Assembly (NCBI GenBank): GCA_963663135.2
Contig: CAXXRM010000005.1
Span: forward strand, 2,108,001-2,172,000
Origin: Io17-Chloro-G2 sp963663135
GTDB lineage: Bacteria; Chloroflexota; Dehalococcoidia; Lucifugimonadales; UBA3495
Direction of reading: 5' to 3'
DNA: 64,000 nucleotides
Shown: one piece after another, positions 17,471 through 27,004 of the stretch
Layout of the letters: each line of letters begins with the position of its first letter
Numbering within the stretch: position 1 is the first letter of the stretch
The notes under the pieces: model-generated
What the model was told of the DNA's origin: nothing
Seen by the model: only the letters and a program-made list of their open reading frames with translations
Database searches by the model: none
Program-made: the position numbers and the translations under genes

Positions 17471-18661
17471 ATGAGGAACGGTTACAAAATCTACGACAGC
17501 GACACCCACATCAACCCCTCGGCCGAGGATTTGCTGAAGTACATCGACCCGGATTTCCGGTCTCGGATTCCCGACCTGGATGCTTTCAAGTCGGCCAATG
17601 GCCCCCCGGTGGATGGCGAGCCCCAGCGGCACGTCTTTCAACACGGGCAGTTGCGCTACCGCCGGGTGCTGGGCGAGGCCACCAACGATCCGGTCCTGGC
17701 CCGGCAGAGGATCAACGCCAGTGGAGCCCTTCGCGGCGGCGGCGGCAACCAGAAAGCGGCCGTCCAGCTCCGGGTCGGCCCCAACGGCATCAAGGACGGA
17801 GACCCCAAGGACCGTGTCATGGACATGGACTACGAGGGTTGCGACGTCCAGTTCATGTTCGCCGGCGGCTGGCCGGGTGTGGGCGCCCAGGACCCCACCC
17901 TGCAGGCGGGCTTGATGCGGGCCTTTCATCGCTGGATTAACGACTACTGCGCCGACTACCCCGGCCGGCTGAAGGCGGGAATAGTAGTTTCTGCGGACAA
18001 CATCGAGGTGTCCGTCGAAGAAATCAAGACCTGGGGCAACACCAAGTGGGCCGCGGCGATTCTGCCCTGGGTTGGCCGTGACAAGCCCCTGGACCACCCG
18101 GACCTGGAGCCCATCTGGGCGGCGGCGGCGGACCACGACCTTGCCGTAGCATCCCACGGCAACACCTGGCAGTACCCCTACTTCCCCGGCTACGAGGACG
18201 TTTGGGAGAACGTGCTGCTGGCCCGGTCGGCCAGCCATCCCTGGACCGCCCAGCGTTTCATCGGCTCTTTCATCGGGTCCGGGATAATGGACCGCTACCC
18301 GAACATCCGAATGGGCGTCATCGAGGCCGGTTCGAGTTGGCTGCCGTTCTGGAGCGCCCGCCTCACCGAGCAGGAAGAGTACGTGGGAGGCGGCCAGCCC
18401 TTGCAGCATGCTTGCGGCGATTACATGGCCAGCGGACGTTTCTTCAGCAGCATAGAGCAGTGGGAAGGACCTACGCTGACCAAGTTCACCTCCGACTACC
18501 TGGGCGACGGGGTGCTGATGTACGCCTCCGACTACCCACACATGGAATGCGCCTTCCCGGACCACGCCGACATAATCCTGCCTTGGGCCGAGACCTTCGG
18601 CGAAGAGTCGATGCGAAAGCTGATGTACGACAACGCCGACAGCTTCTACAAGCGGACCTAA
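17471..18661 (+). CDS. Amidohydrolase 2 family metal-dependent hydrolase/decarboxylase
   Basis: A 396-residue TIM-barrel protein of the amidohydrolase_2 family. The N-terminal YDSDTHIN gives the D-x-H start, SHGNTW lies near residue 220, GVIEAGSSWLPFW near 285, and the C-terminal metal-site segment YASDYPHMECAFPD near 355. Relatives decarboxylate or hydrolyse aromatic or heterocyclic acids with one bound metal. ATG 17471 follows CAGGAGG at the right spacing; the 17-residue upstream extension has no support. A strong hairpin follows the stop, then a dienelactone hydrolase gene, so the two genes may act in a shared ring-cleavage pathway. Confidence 0.85.
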   Translation: MRNGYKIYDSDTHINPSAEDLLKYIDPDFRSRIPDLDAFKSANGPPVDGEPQRHVFQHGQLRYRRVLGEATNDPVLARQRINASGALRGGGGNQKAAVQLRVGPNGIKDGDPKDRVMDMDYEGCDVQFMFAGGWPGVGAQDPTLQAGLMRAFHRWINDYCADYPGRLKAGIVVSADNIEVSVEEIKTWGNTKWAAAILPWVGRDKPLDHPDLEPIWAAAADHDLAVASHGNTWQYPYFPGYEDVWENVLLARSASHPWTAQRFIGSFIGSGIMDRYPNIRMGVIEAGSSWLPFWSARLTEQEEYVGGGQPLQHACGDYMASGRFFSSIEQWEGPTLTKFTSDYLGDGVLMYASDYPHMECAFPDHADIILPWAETFGEESMRKLMYDNADSFYKRT

Positions 18662-18717
18662 AGCCAGTCCGGCCCGGGTACTCGCAGTACCTTCAGGCAG
18701 CGTTGCGTTTGACGCAG

Positions 18718-18753
18718 AAAGCGGGAGGCGTTCCAAGGACGCTCTCCCGCTTT
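18718..18753 (+). terminator. Hairpin terminator after the amidohydrolase gene
   Basis: AAAGCGGGAG at 18718-18727 pairs with CTCCCGCTTT at 18744-18753. An inner stem (GCGTTCC with GGACGC, one bulge) extends it. It is A-flanked on the left and T-flanked on the right, so it could stop transcription in either direction. Confidence 0.7.
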
Positions 18754-18837
18754 GAGGAAAATGGGTGCGCCGCGGGGCCAAGCCGGGCTCTTGATTTCAA
18801 ACACGCGGAGAGAGTCCACAACGAGGAGGAGAGTATC

Positions 18838-19572
18838 ATGGCGTCAACCTGGGAGAGCACTACGGTAGACGGCGATGAGATGAAGATGCACCTGAGCGTT
18901 CCCGACGGGGCCGGCCCATTCCCCGCCGTGGTGGTCATTCACCACCACTGGGGGGTCGACGGGTTCACCCAGGATGTCACTCAACGGCTGGCCCAAGCCG
19001 GGTTTGCGGGCATTGCGGCGGACATGTTCCATCGCGACGGCCCCGACTGCACGGACGAGGGACCGGCCCGGGCCGAAAGGTACCGCGACGCCACCATAAT
19101 CAAGGACGTTACAGCAACGCTGGACTTCCTCAAGAACCATACCGCGGTCGACAATGACCGCATCGGCATCATAGGGTTCTGCAGCGGCGGTCGGATTACC
19201 TACCTGATGGCTTCGGCCAGCCCCGACTTCAAGGCAGCGGCCCCCTACTATCCCGGCAACACGATGGAGCCCTGGGGCGATGGCAGGTCTCCCTTCGACA
19301 TGACCTCGGAGATCAATTGCCCGGTCATAGGGTTTTACGGCGGCGACGACGCCAACCCTTCCCCGGAGGACCAGGTTAAGATTGACGCCGAACTGGACCG
19401 CTGCGGGATAACTCGGGAGTCTCACTCCTATCCCGGCGCTGGCCACGCGTTTATGAACCAGGTCACCGAACGGAACAACCGGTACCGCCACGAAGCAGCC
19501 CAGGACGCATGGGCAAAAATGATTATATTCTTCAACAAACACGTGGCCCGGGTGGCAGTGGCTTCCGGCTAA
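18838..19572 (+). CDS. Dienelactone hydrolase family protein
   Basis: This 244-residue alpha/beta-hydrolase has the dienelactone hydrolase nucleophile motif GFCSGG (Cys about residue 121), the acid residue in FYGGDDANPSPEDQ and the histidine in YPGAGHAFMN, a Cys-Asp-His triad. The N-terminal GPFPAVVVIHHHWGVDGF gives the oxyanion region. Such enzymes hydrolyse dienelactones in chlorocatechol degradation, although many homologues act on other esters or lactones. The ATG at 18838 follows GAGGAGGAGAG. Together with the upstream amidohydrolase it suggests degradation of an aromatic or lactone compound. A terminator follows at 19629. Confidence 0.9.
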   Translation: MASTWESTTVDGDEMKMHLSVPDGAGPFPAVVVIHHHWGVDGFTQDVTQRLAQAGFAGIAADMFHRDGPDCTDEGPARAERYRDATIIKDVTATLDFLKNHTAVDNDRIGIIGFCSGGRITYLMASASPDFKAAAPYYPGNTMEPWGDGRSPFDMTSEINCPVIGFYGGDDANPSPEDQVKIDAELDRCGITRESHSYPGAGHAFMNQVTERNNRYRHEAAQDAWAKMIIFFNKHVARVAVASG

Positions 19573-19628
19573 CACGGACCCGACCGAGACAGCCCGACCA
19601 GCGGCATGACGGGCTATGCACAGTGGCG

Positions 19629-19658
19629 AGAGGCGGGGAGAAACACCCCGCCTCTTCA
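19629..19658 (+). terminator. Terminator after the dienelactone hydrolase gene
   Basis: AGAGGCGGGG (19629-19638), 7-base loop, CCCCGCCTCT (19646-19655), then TCATT. Perfect 10-bp stem, 56 bp after the stop codon. Confidence 0.75.
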
Positions 19659-19668
19659 TTCTCTCCAG

Positions 19669-19830
19669 TCATTCTCGCCGCAGCGGAAATCCAGAGCCCT
19701 GACTATCCGCAAACACGGATGGCAGCGCCGACCCGCCGGGAACTGCGGCCTCGCACCCCGCAGTCTCCTGTCAGCACAACCGCCATTACACCTAAAAGGG
19801 CTCTGGATTCCCGCTGCGGCGAGAATGACG
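19669..19830. repeat. REPIN-like inverted repeat pair
   Basis: The left copy reads TCATTCTCGCCGCAGCGG, AAATCCAGAGCCC at 19669-19700. The right copy reads GGGCTCTGGATTCCCGC, TGCGGCGAGAATGA at 19798-19828. They are near-exact inverted copies across about 97 bp, matching the elements at 6934 and 46446. The remaining sequence up to 20184 contains no gene that I can support. Confidence 0.75.
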
Positions 19831-20199
19831 ATGGGACGCGGCGGTGCGCAAGGTGCCGGTGGGTGCGGCGGGAATGACGGCTGACAATGAAAAGACCCTG
19901 GGAGAAACCCCTCGCCTCTGGCCTTTTCATAGGTATCTGACCCGTACCACACTAGACGGCGATGCCTGTCCGTTGGATCCGAGGCCGGGGTAGCCGCGCT
20001 TTGCCGGCTATTTGCCAATTGTGGCGGTGTGCCTTGCACCAAGTTTGCCCTTCCCGCTGAATTAAACCGCGGGCTGCATCGCCGCCCTTTGGCCAACCCC
20101 CTTTATTACCCCAATTCGTTGCCTCAATTCTCTTGAATTCAGAGTCGATGGGGGTGTCTAATCTTAGCCTGAGGTTGCAGGAGGTTGGGTAGTCGCTTG

Positions 20200-21114
20200 G
20201 TGGATGACCTAGTTATCAAGACCGACGGGTTAACCAAAAGATACGGCCGTATCGTCGCGGTGGACGGCGTCTCGCTGGAAGTGAGGCGCGGCCACGTCTT
20301 CGGGCTGCTCGGCCCCAACGGGTCGGGCAAGACGACCACCATGGGGATGTTGTTGGGGTTGGTGAAACCAACTTCGGGCGGTTTCAACCTGCTGGGAGCG
20401 GGGACACCCCACCAGGAGGCGCTGCACCGGACCGGGGCAATTGTCGAAACCCCTTCATTTTACCCGTACCTCTCAGGCCGCCAAAACCTGGCCTACTTCC
20501 AGGGAATCCTGGGCCGGGGGACTCCCGCGGAATTGGATGGCCTACTAGAAAGGGTGGGTCTGGCCGATCGCGGGAATGACCGGTTCAGCACCTACTCCCT
20601 GGGAATGAAGCAGCGGTTGGGCCTGGCATACGCGCTGCTTGGGGACCCAGAGCTCCTTTTCCTGGATGAGCCGACCAACGGCATGGACCCCTCCGGCATG
20701 GCCGAGGTGCGGGACCTCATCGCCAGCCTGGGCACCGATGGCCGGACCGTCCTTCTTTCCAGCCACCTTCTGTACGAAGTCGAACAGGTCTGCGAAAGCC
20801 TCGCCATACTGTCCAAAGGCAAACTCATCGCCCAGGGTGATGTCGCCGACCTGCTGCGGTCCAAAGAACAGGTCCGCCTGCGCACCAACAACGATGCCAA
20901 AGCCCACCAGGTCCTTGCGGCCCTGGACTGGATAGAGGAAGTGACCACAGAGGACGAATCTCTGGTGGTGACCGCCGAAATCGAACGCTCGGCGGACTTA
21001 ACCGCATCACTGAGCAGGGCGGAGGTTTACGTCACGGAAATGATGCCTTTTCGGAGGTCGCTGGAGCAGTATTTCCTCGACGTAACCGGTGACGACCAAG
21101 ACAGACCGGAGTGA
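20200..21114 (+). CDS. ABC transporter ATP-binding protein (ABC-2 type exporter)
   Basis: A ~304-residue ATPase with Walker A GPNGSGKTTT near residue 40, Q-loop region, signature YSLGMKQRLGLA near 140, Walker B LLFLDEPTNGMDP near 155, and H-loop LLSSHLLYEV near 195. The C-terminal ~90 residues are the extra domain typical of DrrA/BcrA-type ATPases. The start is uncertain: TTG 20185 abuts GGAGG too closely, and GTG 20200 lies 15 bases after it. Its partner permease is at 21221. The pair would export a lipid, drug or peptide. Confidence 0.88.
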   Translation: MDDLVIKTDGLTKRYGRIVAVDGVSLEVRRGHVFGLLGPNGSGKTTTMGMLLGLVKPTSGGFNLLGAGTPHQEALHRTGAIVETPSFYPYLSGRQNLAYFQGILGRGTPAELDGLLERVGLADRGNDRFSTYSLGMKQRLGLAYALLGDPELLFLDEPTNGMDPSGMAEVRDLIASLGTDGRTVLLSSHLLYEVEQVCESLAILSKGKLIAQGDVADLLRSKEQVRLRTNNDAKAHQVLAALDWIEEVTTEDESLVVTAEIERSADLTASLSRAEVYVTEMMPFRRSLEQYFLDVTGDDQDRPE

Positions 21115-21220
21115 CCGACAAGTTGGCGCAAAGGATAGTTGAACCTCGTCACCGGGTGCTCCCGACACACGTCCCGCACTGTTTCCATCCAGGGCAGAGA
21201 AACCGCGCCGAGGGCCGCGA

Positions 21221-22081
21221 ATGATTTCGCAGGTGCTGCTCCTGACCAGGTGGGAATGGTACAAGCTGAGCCGCCGGCGCATTCCCTGGGTGCTCCTGGT
21301 CATTGCCATGATTGTCCCACAGGCTGTGTTGTGGGGCAGCTTTTTCGCGTTCCGGTTCGAATCCGCATCGCGGGATAACTTTGTCCTTCCAAACAGCCTG
21401 ACTTCCGGCCTGAGCATCACGCACGGTGTAGCCGTCATTCTAATCATGGTCTTGTCCTCCTCGGTAGTCGGGTCCGAATACGGCTGGGGAACACTGCGCA
21501 CCGCGCTGACCAAAGGCACGGGCCGCTGGCAGTTGCTGACATCGAAGGCGCTGTTGGTGACGTTGCTTGGCTTCCTATTGCTGCTGACAGTGTCCGTGAC
21601 CATCGCAATCAGCAGCGTCATTGCCACTTATTTCACATTGGACGATGGGGGATGGTTTAACGACACAAGCCAGTGGCCCGAGTTTGGGATAATGCTGGGT
21701 AAGGCTACCGTTGGCTTGCTCCCTTATATGATGCTGGGTTTCTTCTTTTCGGTTTTGACCTCATCATCGGGCACCGGAATCTCGATTGCCCTGGCCTACC
21801 ATTTTGTGGTGGAACTGATAGCGGCCCCTTTGCTGTTTGCCCTGTTCGACTGGTTCGACGTGGTCTACGACTTCGTTCTGGCGCGCGCCGTCGCGAGTTG
21901 GATGGCTGACTCAGGAGCCACTGCGAGCGGAGGGGGCAATCCGGTGGCATTCGCGTTGGTCGGCGATCTGCCGGGTAATCTTCACGGCTTTCTGGTAATA
22001 CTGGCGTACATCACAATAGTTGCGGCCGCATCCCTGCTGCTCTTCCAACGCAGGGACGTAGCCGGAGCCAAGGGCGACTAA
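21221..22081 (+). CDS. ABC-2 type transporter permease
   Basis: This 286-residue membrane protein has about six hydrophobic helices and the ABC-2 permease segment VVGSEYGWGTLRTALTKGTGR near residue 85, in which the substrate-side loop contacts the ATPase. The final EYDWGT-type sequence and C-terminal SLLLFQRRDVAG match the family. It follows the ATPase gene at 20200 by 106 bp on the same strand and should form an exporter dimer with it. No closer function can be stated. Confidence 0.85.
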   Translation: MISQVLLLTRWEWYKLSRRRIPWVLLVIAMIVPQAVLWGSFFAFRFESASRDNFVLPNSLTSGLSITHGVAVILIMVLSSSVVGSEYGWGTLRTALTKGTGRWQLLTSKALLVTLLGFLLLLTVSVTIAISSVIATYFTLDDGGWFNDTSQWPEFGIMLGKATVGLLPYMMLGFFFSVLTSSSGTGISIALAYHFVVELIAAPLLFALFDWFDVVYDFVLARAVASWMADSGATASGGGNPVAFALVGDLPGNLHGFLVILAYITIVAAASLLLFQRRDVAGAKGD

Positions 22082-22273
22082 CCCGACCACATCCGGGTCC
22101 ACACTCCCGGCGATTCAGGGTTTTCGGACACTCTGGCCCTAACCGCATCACATCAAATAACCCAACCGCGGTCTCGCTGGTTTAACCATCCCCTCGGTTG
22201 ATTTCCAAAACACCTCACCGCGTTCCTTGGGCGTTCCCGATTGCCCCGGGGTTTCAGGGGTTCAACAAGGTCT

Positions 22274-22299
22274 GTAATTGTTGCCAGTGGAACAATTAC
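22274..22299. promoter_or_regulatory. Inverted repeat upstream of the thioester protein gene
   Basis: GTAATTGTT (22274-22282) and AACAATTAC (22291-22299) form a perfect 9-bp inverted repeat with an 8-bp centre, 134 bp before the start of the alpha-2-macroglobulin gene. An operator or a small hairpin is possible. The rest of 22082-22432 shows nothing else clear. Confidence 0.45.
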
Positions 22300-22432
22300 G
22301 CAACCGCTTACGTCAGGTTAAGAGTGGACACTTTGCCGTAACTCCCTGAAGAGGACCGGTAAGAGTCCCGCGGCGCGTCCCGGCTACCCGGCTCCGTCGC
22401 TGCGGCTATTCCAAACCTTGCGGAGGACACAA

Positions 22433-25400
22433 ATGAGATTGAGACTGCTCTGGATAACAGCGGTGACAATTGCGGTTCTAGGCTCGGCCGCGGTGGCCTG
22501 CGATGGGTCTACAGCGGGCCCAGCCATCCCCGGCACCGAGATTACGACGGTCATGCCCAGTCCCACCGCCGAACGGAGTGGAAGCTTACCCACCACCGTA
22601 CCCACGCCGGCGTCCACTGCTATTCCTGATCCGACATCCACCGACATACCCACCGCTATTCCTGTTCCGGCGCCCACAGCCATACCCACTGCTGTCCCTG
22701 CTCCCGTGTTGACGGACAACGTGGACGGGTATATGGCTTTGGCTCCAGCTACCCTTCGGTCAGGCCAACAGGAAAACATTTCCATTTCCCTGTTTTCCGG
22801 CAGAGAGCCGGCCAGAGGGCGAGTAAATCTAGCGCTGATGCAAAGGGGAGGATTTCTGGCCGAGTCCAGCGGCTACATCAATGGGAGCGGTACGGTCTCA
22901 ATCGAGGTCCCAGACATTGCGCCGGGTGACTATTCCCTGAGGATCGACGGCGACGGATTTGAAGACACGGCAAAGGTGCGGGTTGAAGACGGAACGGTCC
23001 TTTTCCTGGAGACCGACAAGCCGGTGTACAAGCCGGGGCAGGAGATTCTGGTTCGGGTCCTGCGTTTGGGACCCGAGCTGAAGCCGCTGCCTGGGAACGT
23101 AACCGTAGAAATCCAGGACGCCAAAGGGTTAAAGGTCTACCGGGAAGAAACGACAACCGACGCCTTTGGGATGGCAACTTTGAGGATGCCTCTTTCCAAC
23201 GAACCCAACCTCGGGACTTGGAAAGTGACCTCCCGCTCGGGGGAGCAGACGACCCAAGCCGACGTTCGGGTTGAAGAGTACGTCTTGCCCAAATACGAAA
23301 TCAGTCTACGGCTTCCCAAGAATTGGGTACTGGCCGGGGAGACGCTCACGGGCGACATTTCCGCGGAGTATAGCTTCGGCAAGCCGGTCCGAGGAGAGGT
23401 GGAGATAGTCGCTTCGCGCTACGTCGGCACATGGGAAGAATTCGCCACATTCACCAGCGACATCGACGGCGCAACTTCCTTCGAGCTGCCACCGGTGGGC
23501 TACGTATCCGGGGTGCCCGGCGCCGGGGGACAAGGCAACCTCACCCTGGAAGTCACCGTAACGGAGAAATCCACTGGCTACGTTGAAAGAACCACCCGTC
23601 TCCTCACGGTAGCCAATGCGCCGGTGAACCTTCAGATAATTCCGGAGAGTCCCGCTTTCAAGCCGTCGCTGCCGTTCTCTTTGATGCTGGTGACGGAAAC
23701 CCCGGACAACCGGCCGGTGAGCCGGAGAGTCACCGTCAACCTGACCTATTTGGATGGGGATTTGAAGCCAATTGACCAAAAGTCGGTTGCCGCCAGGACC
23801 GAGAGGGGCAAGGCCATGCTCCGGGTCACACCCCCCCGGGGAGCTGTGGCCCTGACCATTGAAGCGCAGTCGGGTAGGGCTAATGCCTACCTCAACCTGG
23901 AAGCGAGCTATTCGCCATCAGGTAATTTCATACACGTAGAACTGTTGGGTGATGCCCTGCTCAACGTGGGTGACCAGGCCCGATTCAGGGTATCTTCTAC
24001 CCGCGAAGCCGGGAATTTCTACTATGAGGTGATTTCCAGGGGGAAGGTGGTGTTTTCGGATTCGTCCAGGTCACCGGACATAGCCTTCGGCCTCATACCG
24101 ATAATGGGGCCTTCATCCAGGTTGGTCGTGTACCAGATACTGCCCAACAACGAAGTGGCCGCAGACTATATCCCGTTCAACGTGGCCGCCGTCTATCCGC
24201 TGGACACGTCGGTTGCTTTTGGCGCCGATGAAGTCCGCCCGGGCGAAACAGTGGATGTTAACGTTTCCACCTCGGGTCCGGCCAAAGTAGGGCTGAGCGC
24301 GGTGGACCGTTCGGTGTACATCCTGGCAGAAAACCGCCAGAACCTTCAGCAGGTATTTGCCGAGTTGGACCGACTTTACATGCGGCCCCAGGTTGAGCTC
24401 CATGAGGCCCGCTCCTTCTCTCGCAAGGTTACGACCCGCGGCGCCGGCGAGGCTTTCCAGGACGCGGGCCTAGTGGTGATATCCAATCTGAAAATACCCG
24501 CCGGTAAAAGCTTCAGCCGCAAGGGAGAGCAGCAAGAACCCGGTGTTTTTGATTTCCTGAGAAGGATCTTCCGGAGGGAAAAAGCCGCCGACGGGGTTGA
24601 AGTAATGGAAGAGCAGGCCTCTGCCGAGGCCGCGATCGTAGCATCTTCCCCCACAACACAGGCGCAACAGCAACTGGCGGAAGTATCAAGAGTGCGCCAG
24701 TTCTTCCCCGAGACGTGGCTGTGGACCGACGTGATGACGGATGACGAGGGCAGCGCGTCGGTCCCGGTGCAGGCGCCGGATAGCATAACCACCTGGATGC
24801 TGCGAGGGGTTGCCTTGTCCCAGGAACACGGCCTTGGAATCGCCGAAGCCGAGCTTCGGGTATTCCAGCCGTTCTTCCTGCAAGTAGACCTCCCTTATGC
24901 GGCAGTCCGGGGTGAGGAGTTCCCAGTCAAGGTCGCCCTCTACAACTACCTGGACACGCCGCAGGAATTTTTCGTAGAACTGGAAGAGCGGGAAGACTTC
25001 GAGTTGTTGGACGTTGCCTCGAAGTCGGTCACCGTGGCGCCGAGCGACATCGGCGGTCTCGAATTCAAGATTAGGCTCACCGATCTCGGACAGGTCCCGA
25101 TCAAGGTAACCGCCCGCAGCCAGGAAGCGGCCGACGCGGTGGTCAAGGACTTGCTGGTAGAACCGGAGGGGGTCAGCCACGAAACCGTCGAAAACATGAT
25201 CCTGTCGCCGGGAGAAACCCGTACGGTCAACAATATAGCTCCCGTTGGATCGATTCCAGGGTCAGCCCGCACCCGCGTTACGCTTACCGGCAGCTACCTC
25301 AGCCAGACCCTGGAAGGCCTGGAAGGGCTGTTGAGGATGCCGTTCGGCTGCGGGGAGCAGAACATGATCCTCTTCGCGCCCAACGTCTTTGTTGCCGAAT

Positions 25401-26782
25401 ACCTGGAGAAAACCGGCCAGCTCAAGCCCGAAGTGATGGCCAAGGCCGAGCACCTGATGATCACCGGCTACCAGCGCGAGCTTACCTACCGCCGGGGCGA
25501 CGGCAGTTTCTCCGCATTCGGAGACAGCGACTCGGAGGGCAGCCTGTGGCTCACGGCGTTTGTGTTGAAGACTTTCAATCAAGCCCAGGGTTTGATCTAC
25601 ATGGACGACCAGGTCCTCCAGGATGCCGCGGGGTGGATCCTCAAGCACCAGAGAGACGACGGTTCCTTCAAGCCCGTGGGATTCCTCCACCACCAGGAAC
25701 TCCTGGGCGGCCTGCGGGGGAACACTGCCCTGACCGCCTATGTAGCCATCGCTCTTCAGGAAGCCGGTGAGGTGGGCAGGGCGGCCAAAGCCAGGGAATA
25801 CCTGGCCGGGCAGCTAGATGCCATCGAAGACCCTTACACCATGGCCATGGCGGCCTATGCCCTTGCTCTGGGTCAGAGCAGCCAGGCCGGGGACGCCTAC
25901 GACAAACTGATGTCAATGGCGATTCAAGACGGCGACGGAATGCACTGGAGTGATGTTCCGACAGCTTACAAAAAGGGGCAGTCGTCCCTGCCGGGGAAGA
26001 GCGCCGCGGTGGAAACCACCGGCTACGCAATTCTGGCGCTGCTGGAACGAGGTGACCGAGCCAGCGCATCCAGCGCCGCCCGCTGGTTGGTCTCGCAACG
26101 GAACCCGTTCGGAGGGTTTGGGTCAACCCAAGACACGGTAGTGGGACTTCAGGCCCTGATCGAATTCGCAACCCACGCCAGGTTCGACGTGGACATGACC
26201 GTCAACCTGAAGTCCGGCGACTGGGGCCAGCAGGTCAAAATAAATGAAGCCAACGCGGACCTGGTCAGGGTCCTGGACGTACAGATTGGCGACGATCTGC
26301 TGATTTCCACCGAAGGCAGCGGCGAGGTGGTCGCACAGGTGGTCCGGCGGTTCAACCGGCCGGAAGTCGATCTGCAGCCGGTCAGCATGTTTGATATTGA
26401 GGTCACTTACAGCGCCGACCAAATAGAAGTCAATGACCGGATAACCGTGACCTCCATCGTCCGGTTCACCCCTCCGATTCCGGCGGTGGCGGGGATGGTG
26501 GTCCTGGACGTATCGGTCCCCACCGGGTTCGCCCCCGTGGTCGAAGGGATCAAGGAACTGGTGTCCGGGAACGCAAAGATCAAGCGCTTCGACCTGGCCG
26601 GGCGGAAAGTAATCCTCTACATCCAAGACCTGGCCCCTGAAGAGTCGCTGCGGATCCAGTTTGACGCCGTGGCCCTTTACCCGGTGCGGGCGCAACCGGT
26701 CACGTCGCAGGTATACTCCTACTACAACCCGCAGTGGAGGGTCGAGGTCTTGGGAGAAAGCGTAACCGTTAGCAGCAATTAG
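22433..26782 (+). CDS. Alpha-2-macroglobulin family thioester lipoprotein
   Basis: The 1449-residue product begins with a lipoprotein signal (lipobox SAAVAC) and a Pro/Thr-rich linker. Macroglobulin-type Ig-like domains follow (LETDKPVYKPGQ near 190, VEEYVLPKYEI near 280), then a bait-like charged region (~650-740) and the segment FFPETWLWTDV near 755. The thioester motif PFGCGEQNM follows with Cys973 and Gln976 intact, then an alpha/alpha-toroid TED domain and a C-terminal receptor-binding-like domain. Such proteins trap proteases covalently. The wording of the motifs is closer to metazoan A2M/CD109 proteins than to the E. coli YfhM type. Relatives often travel with PbpC; none is seen here. 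GGAGG precedes the ATG. Confidence 0.9.
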   Translation: MRLRLLWITAVTIAVLGSAAVACDGSTAGPAIPGTEITTVMPSPTAERSGSLPTTVPTPASTAIPDPTSTDIPTAIPVPAPTAIPTAVPAPVLTDNVDGYMALAPATLRSGQQENISISLFSGREPARGRVNLALMQRGGFLAESSGYINGSGTVSIEVPDIAPGDYSLRIDGDGFEDTAKVRVEDGTVLFLETDKPVYKPGQEILVRVLRLGPELKPLPGNVTVEIQDAKGLKVYREETTTDAFGMATLRMPLSNEPNLGTWKVTSRSGEQTTQADVRVEEYVLPKYEISLRLPKNWVLAGETLTGDISAEYSFGKPVRGEVEIVASRYVGTWEEFATFTSDIDGATSFELPPVGYVSGVPGAGGQGNLTLEVTVTEKSTGYVERTTRLLTVANAPVNLQIIPESPAFKPSLPFSLMLVTETPDNRPVSRRVTVNLTYLDGDLKPIDQKSVAARTERGKAMLRVTPPRGAVALTIEAQSGRANAYLNLEASYSPSGNFIHVELLGDALLNVGDQARFRVSSTREAGNFYYEVISRGKVVFSDSSRSPDIAFGLIPIMGPSSRLVVYQILPNNEVAADYIPFNVAAVYPLDTSVAFGADEVRPGETVDVNVSTSGPAKVGLSAVDRSVYILAENRQNLQQVFAELDRLYMRPQVELHEARSFSRKVTTRGAGEAFQDAGLVVISNLKIPAGKSFSRKGEQQEPGVFDFLRRIFRREKAADGVEVMEEQASAEAAIVASSPTTQAQQQLAEVSRVRQFFPETWLWTDVMTDDEGSASVPVQAPDSITTWMLRGVALSQEHGLGIAEAELRVFQPFFLQVDLPYAAVRGEEFPVKVALYNYLDTPQEFFVELEEREDFELLDVASKSVTVAPSDIGGLEFKIRLTDLGQVPIKVTARSQEAADAVVKDLLVEPEGVSHETVENMILSPGETRTVNNIAPVGSIPGSARTRVTLTGSYLSQTLEGLEGLLRMPFGCGEQNMILFAPNVFVAEYLEKTGQLKPEVMAKAEHLMITGYQRELTYRRGDGSFSAFGDSDSEGSLWLTAFVLKTFNQAQGLIYMDDQVLQDAAGWILKHQRDDGSFKPVGFLHHQELLGGLRGNTALTAYVAIALQEAGEVGRAAKAREYLAGQLDAIEDPYTMAMAAYALALGQSSQAGDAYDKLMSMAIQDGDGMHWSDVPTAYKKGQSSLPGKSAAVETTGYAILALLERGDRASASSAARWLVSQRNPFGGFGSTQDTVVGLQALIEFATHARFDVDMTVNLKSGDWGQQVKINEANADLVRVLDVQIGDDLLISTEGSGEVVAQVVRRFNRPEVDLQPVSMFDIEVTYSADQIEVNDRITVTSIVRFTPPIPAVAGMVVLDVSVPTGFAPVVEGIKELVSGNAKIKRFDLAGRKVILYIQDLAPEESLRIQFDAVALYPVRAQPVTSQVYSYYNPQWRVEVLGESVTVSSN

Positions 26783-26829
26783 GCGTGGAGATTTTTTGGC
26801 CTTGGGCGAGCCCCGGAAGGCCGCGTTGC

Positions 26830-26853
26830 CCTTTGGGGCCCCAAGCCCAAAGG
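26830..26853 (+). terminator. Hairpin after the thioester protein gene
   Basis: CCTTTGGG (26830-26837) and CCCAAAGG (26846-26853) form a perfect 8-bp stem with an 8-base loop, about 48 bp after the stop. There is no T-run, so terminator function is only possible. Confidence 0.35.
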
Positions 26854-27004
26854 TGGAACCTATCATCGGTCCGGTCATTGGTCCAGGTGTAGCCAACCGC
26901 CTCCGCCCACCGTCCAAATTTATGGTACGCTTGGCCCTGACTTACAGCGGGTTAACCCCGGACCGCCAGCAGCCGCGGCTTCAGCACGCGGGAAGCGAGG
27001 AATT

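Noticed and set aside
16942..17474. Two short frames (105 and 84 codons) between the secreted protein and the hydrolase
   Set aside because: No ribosome binding sites, odd Pro/Arg-rich composition and no family resemblance.
18202..18837. Upstream extension of the dienelactone hydrolase frame
   Set aside because: It overlaps the amidohydrolase gene in another frame and includes a terminator; ATG 18838 has a strong ribosome binding site.
21354..21372. GGTTCGAATCC, a T-arm-like string
   Set aside because: It lies inside the ABC permease coding sequence with no acceptor or anticodon stems around it. No tRNA was found in the window.
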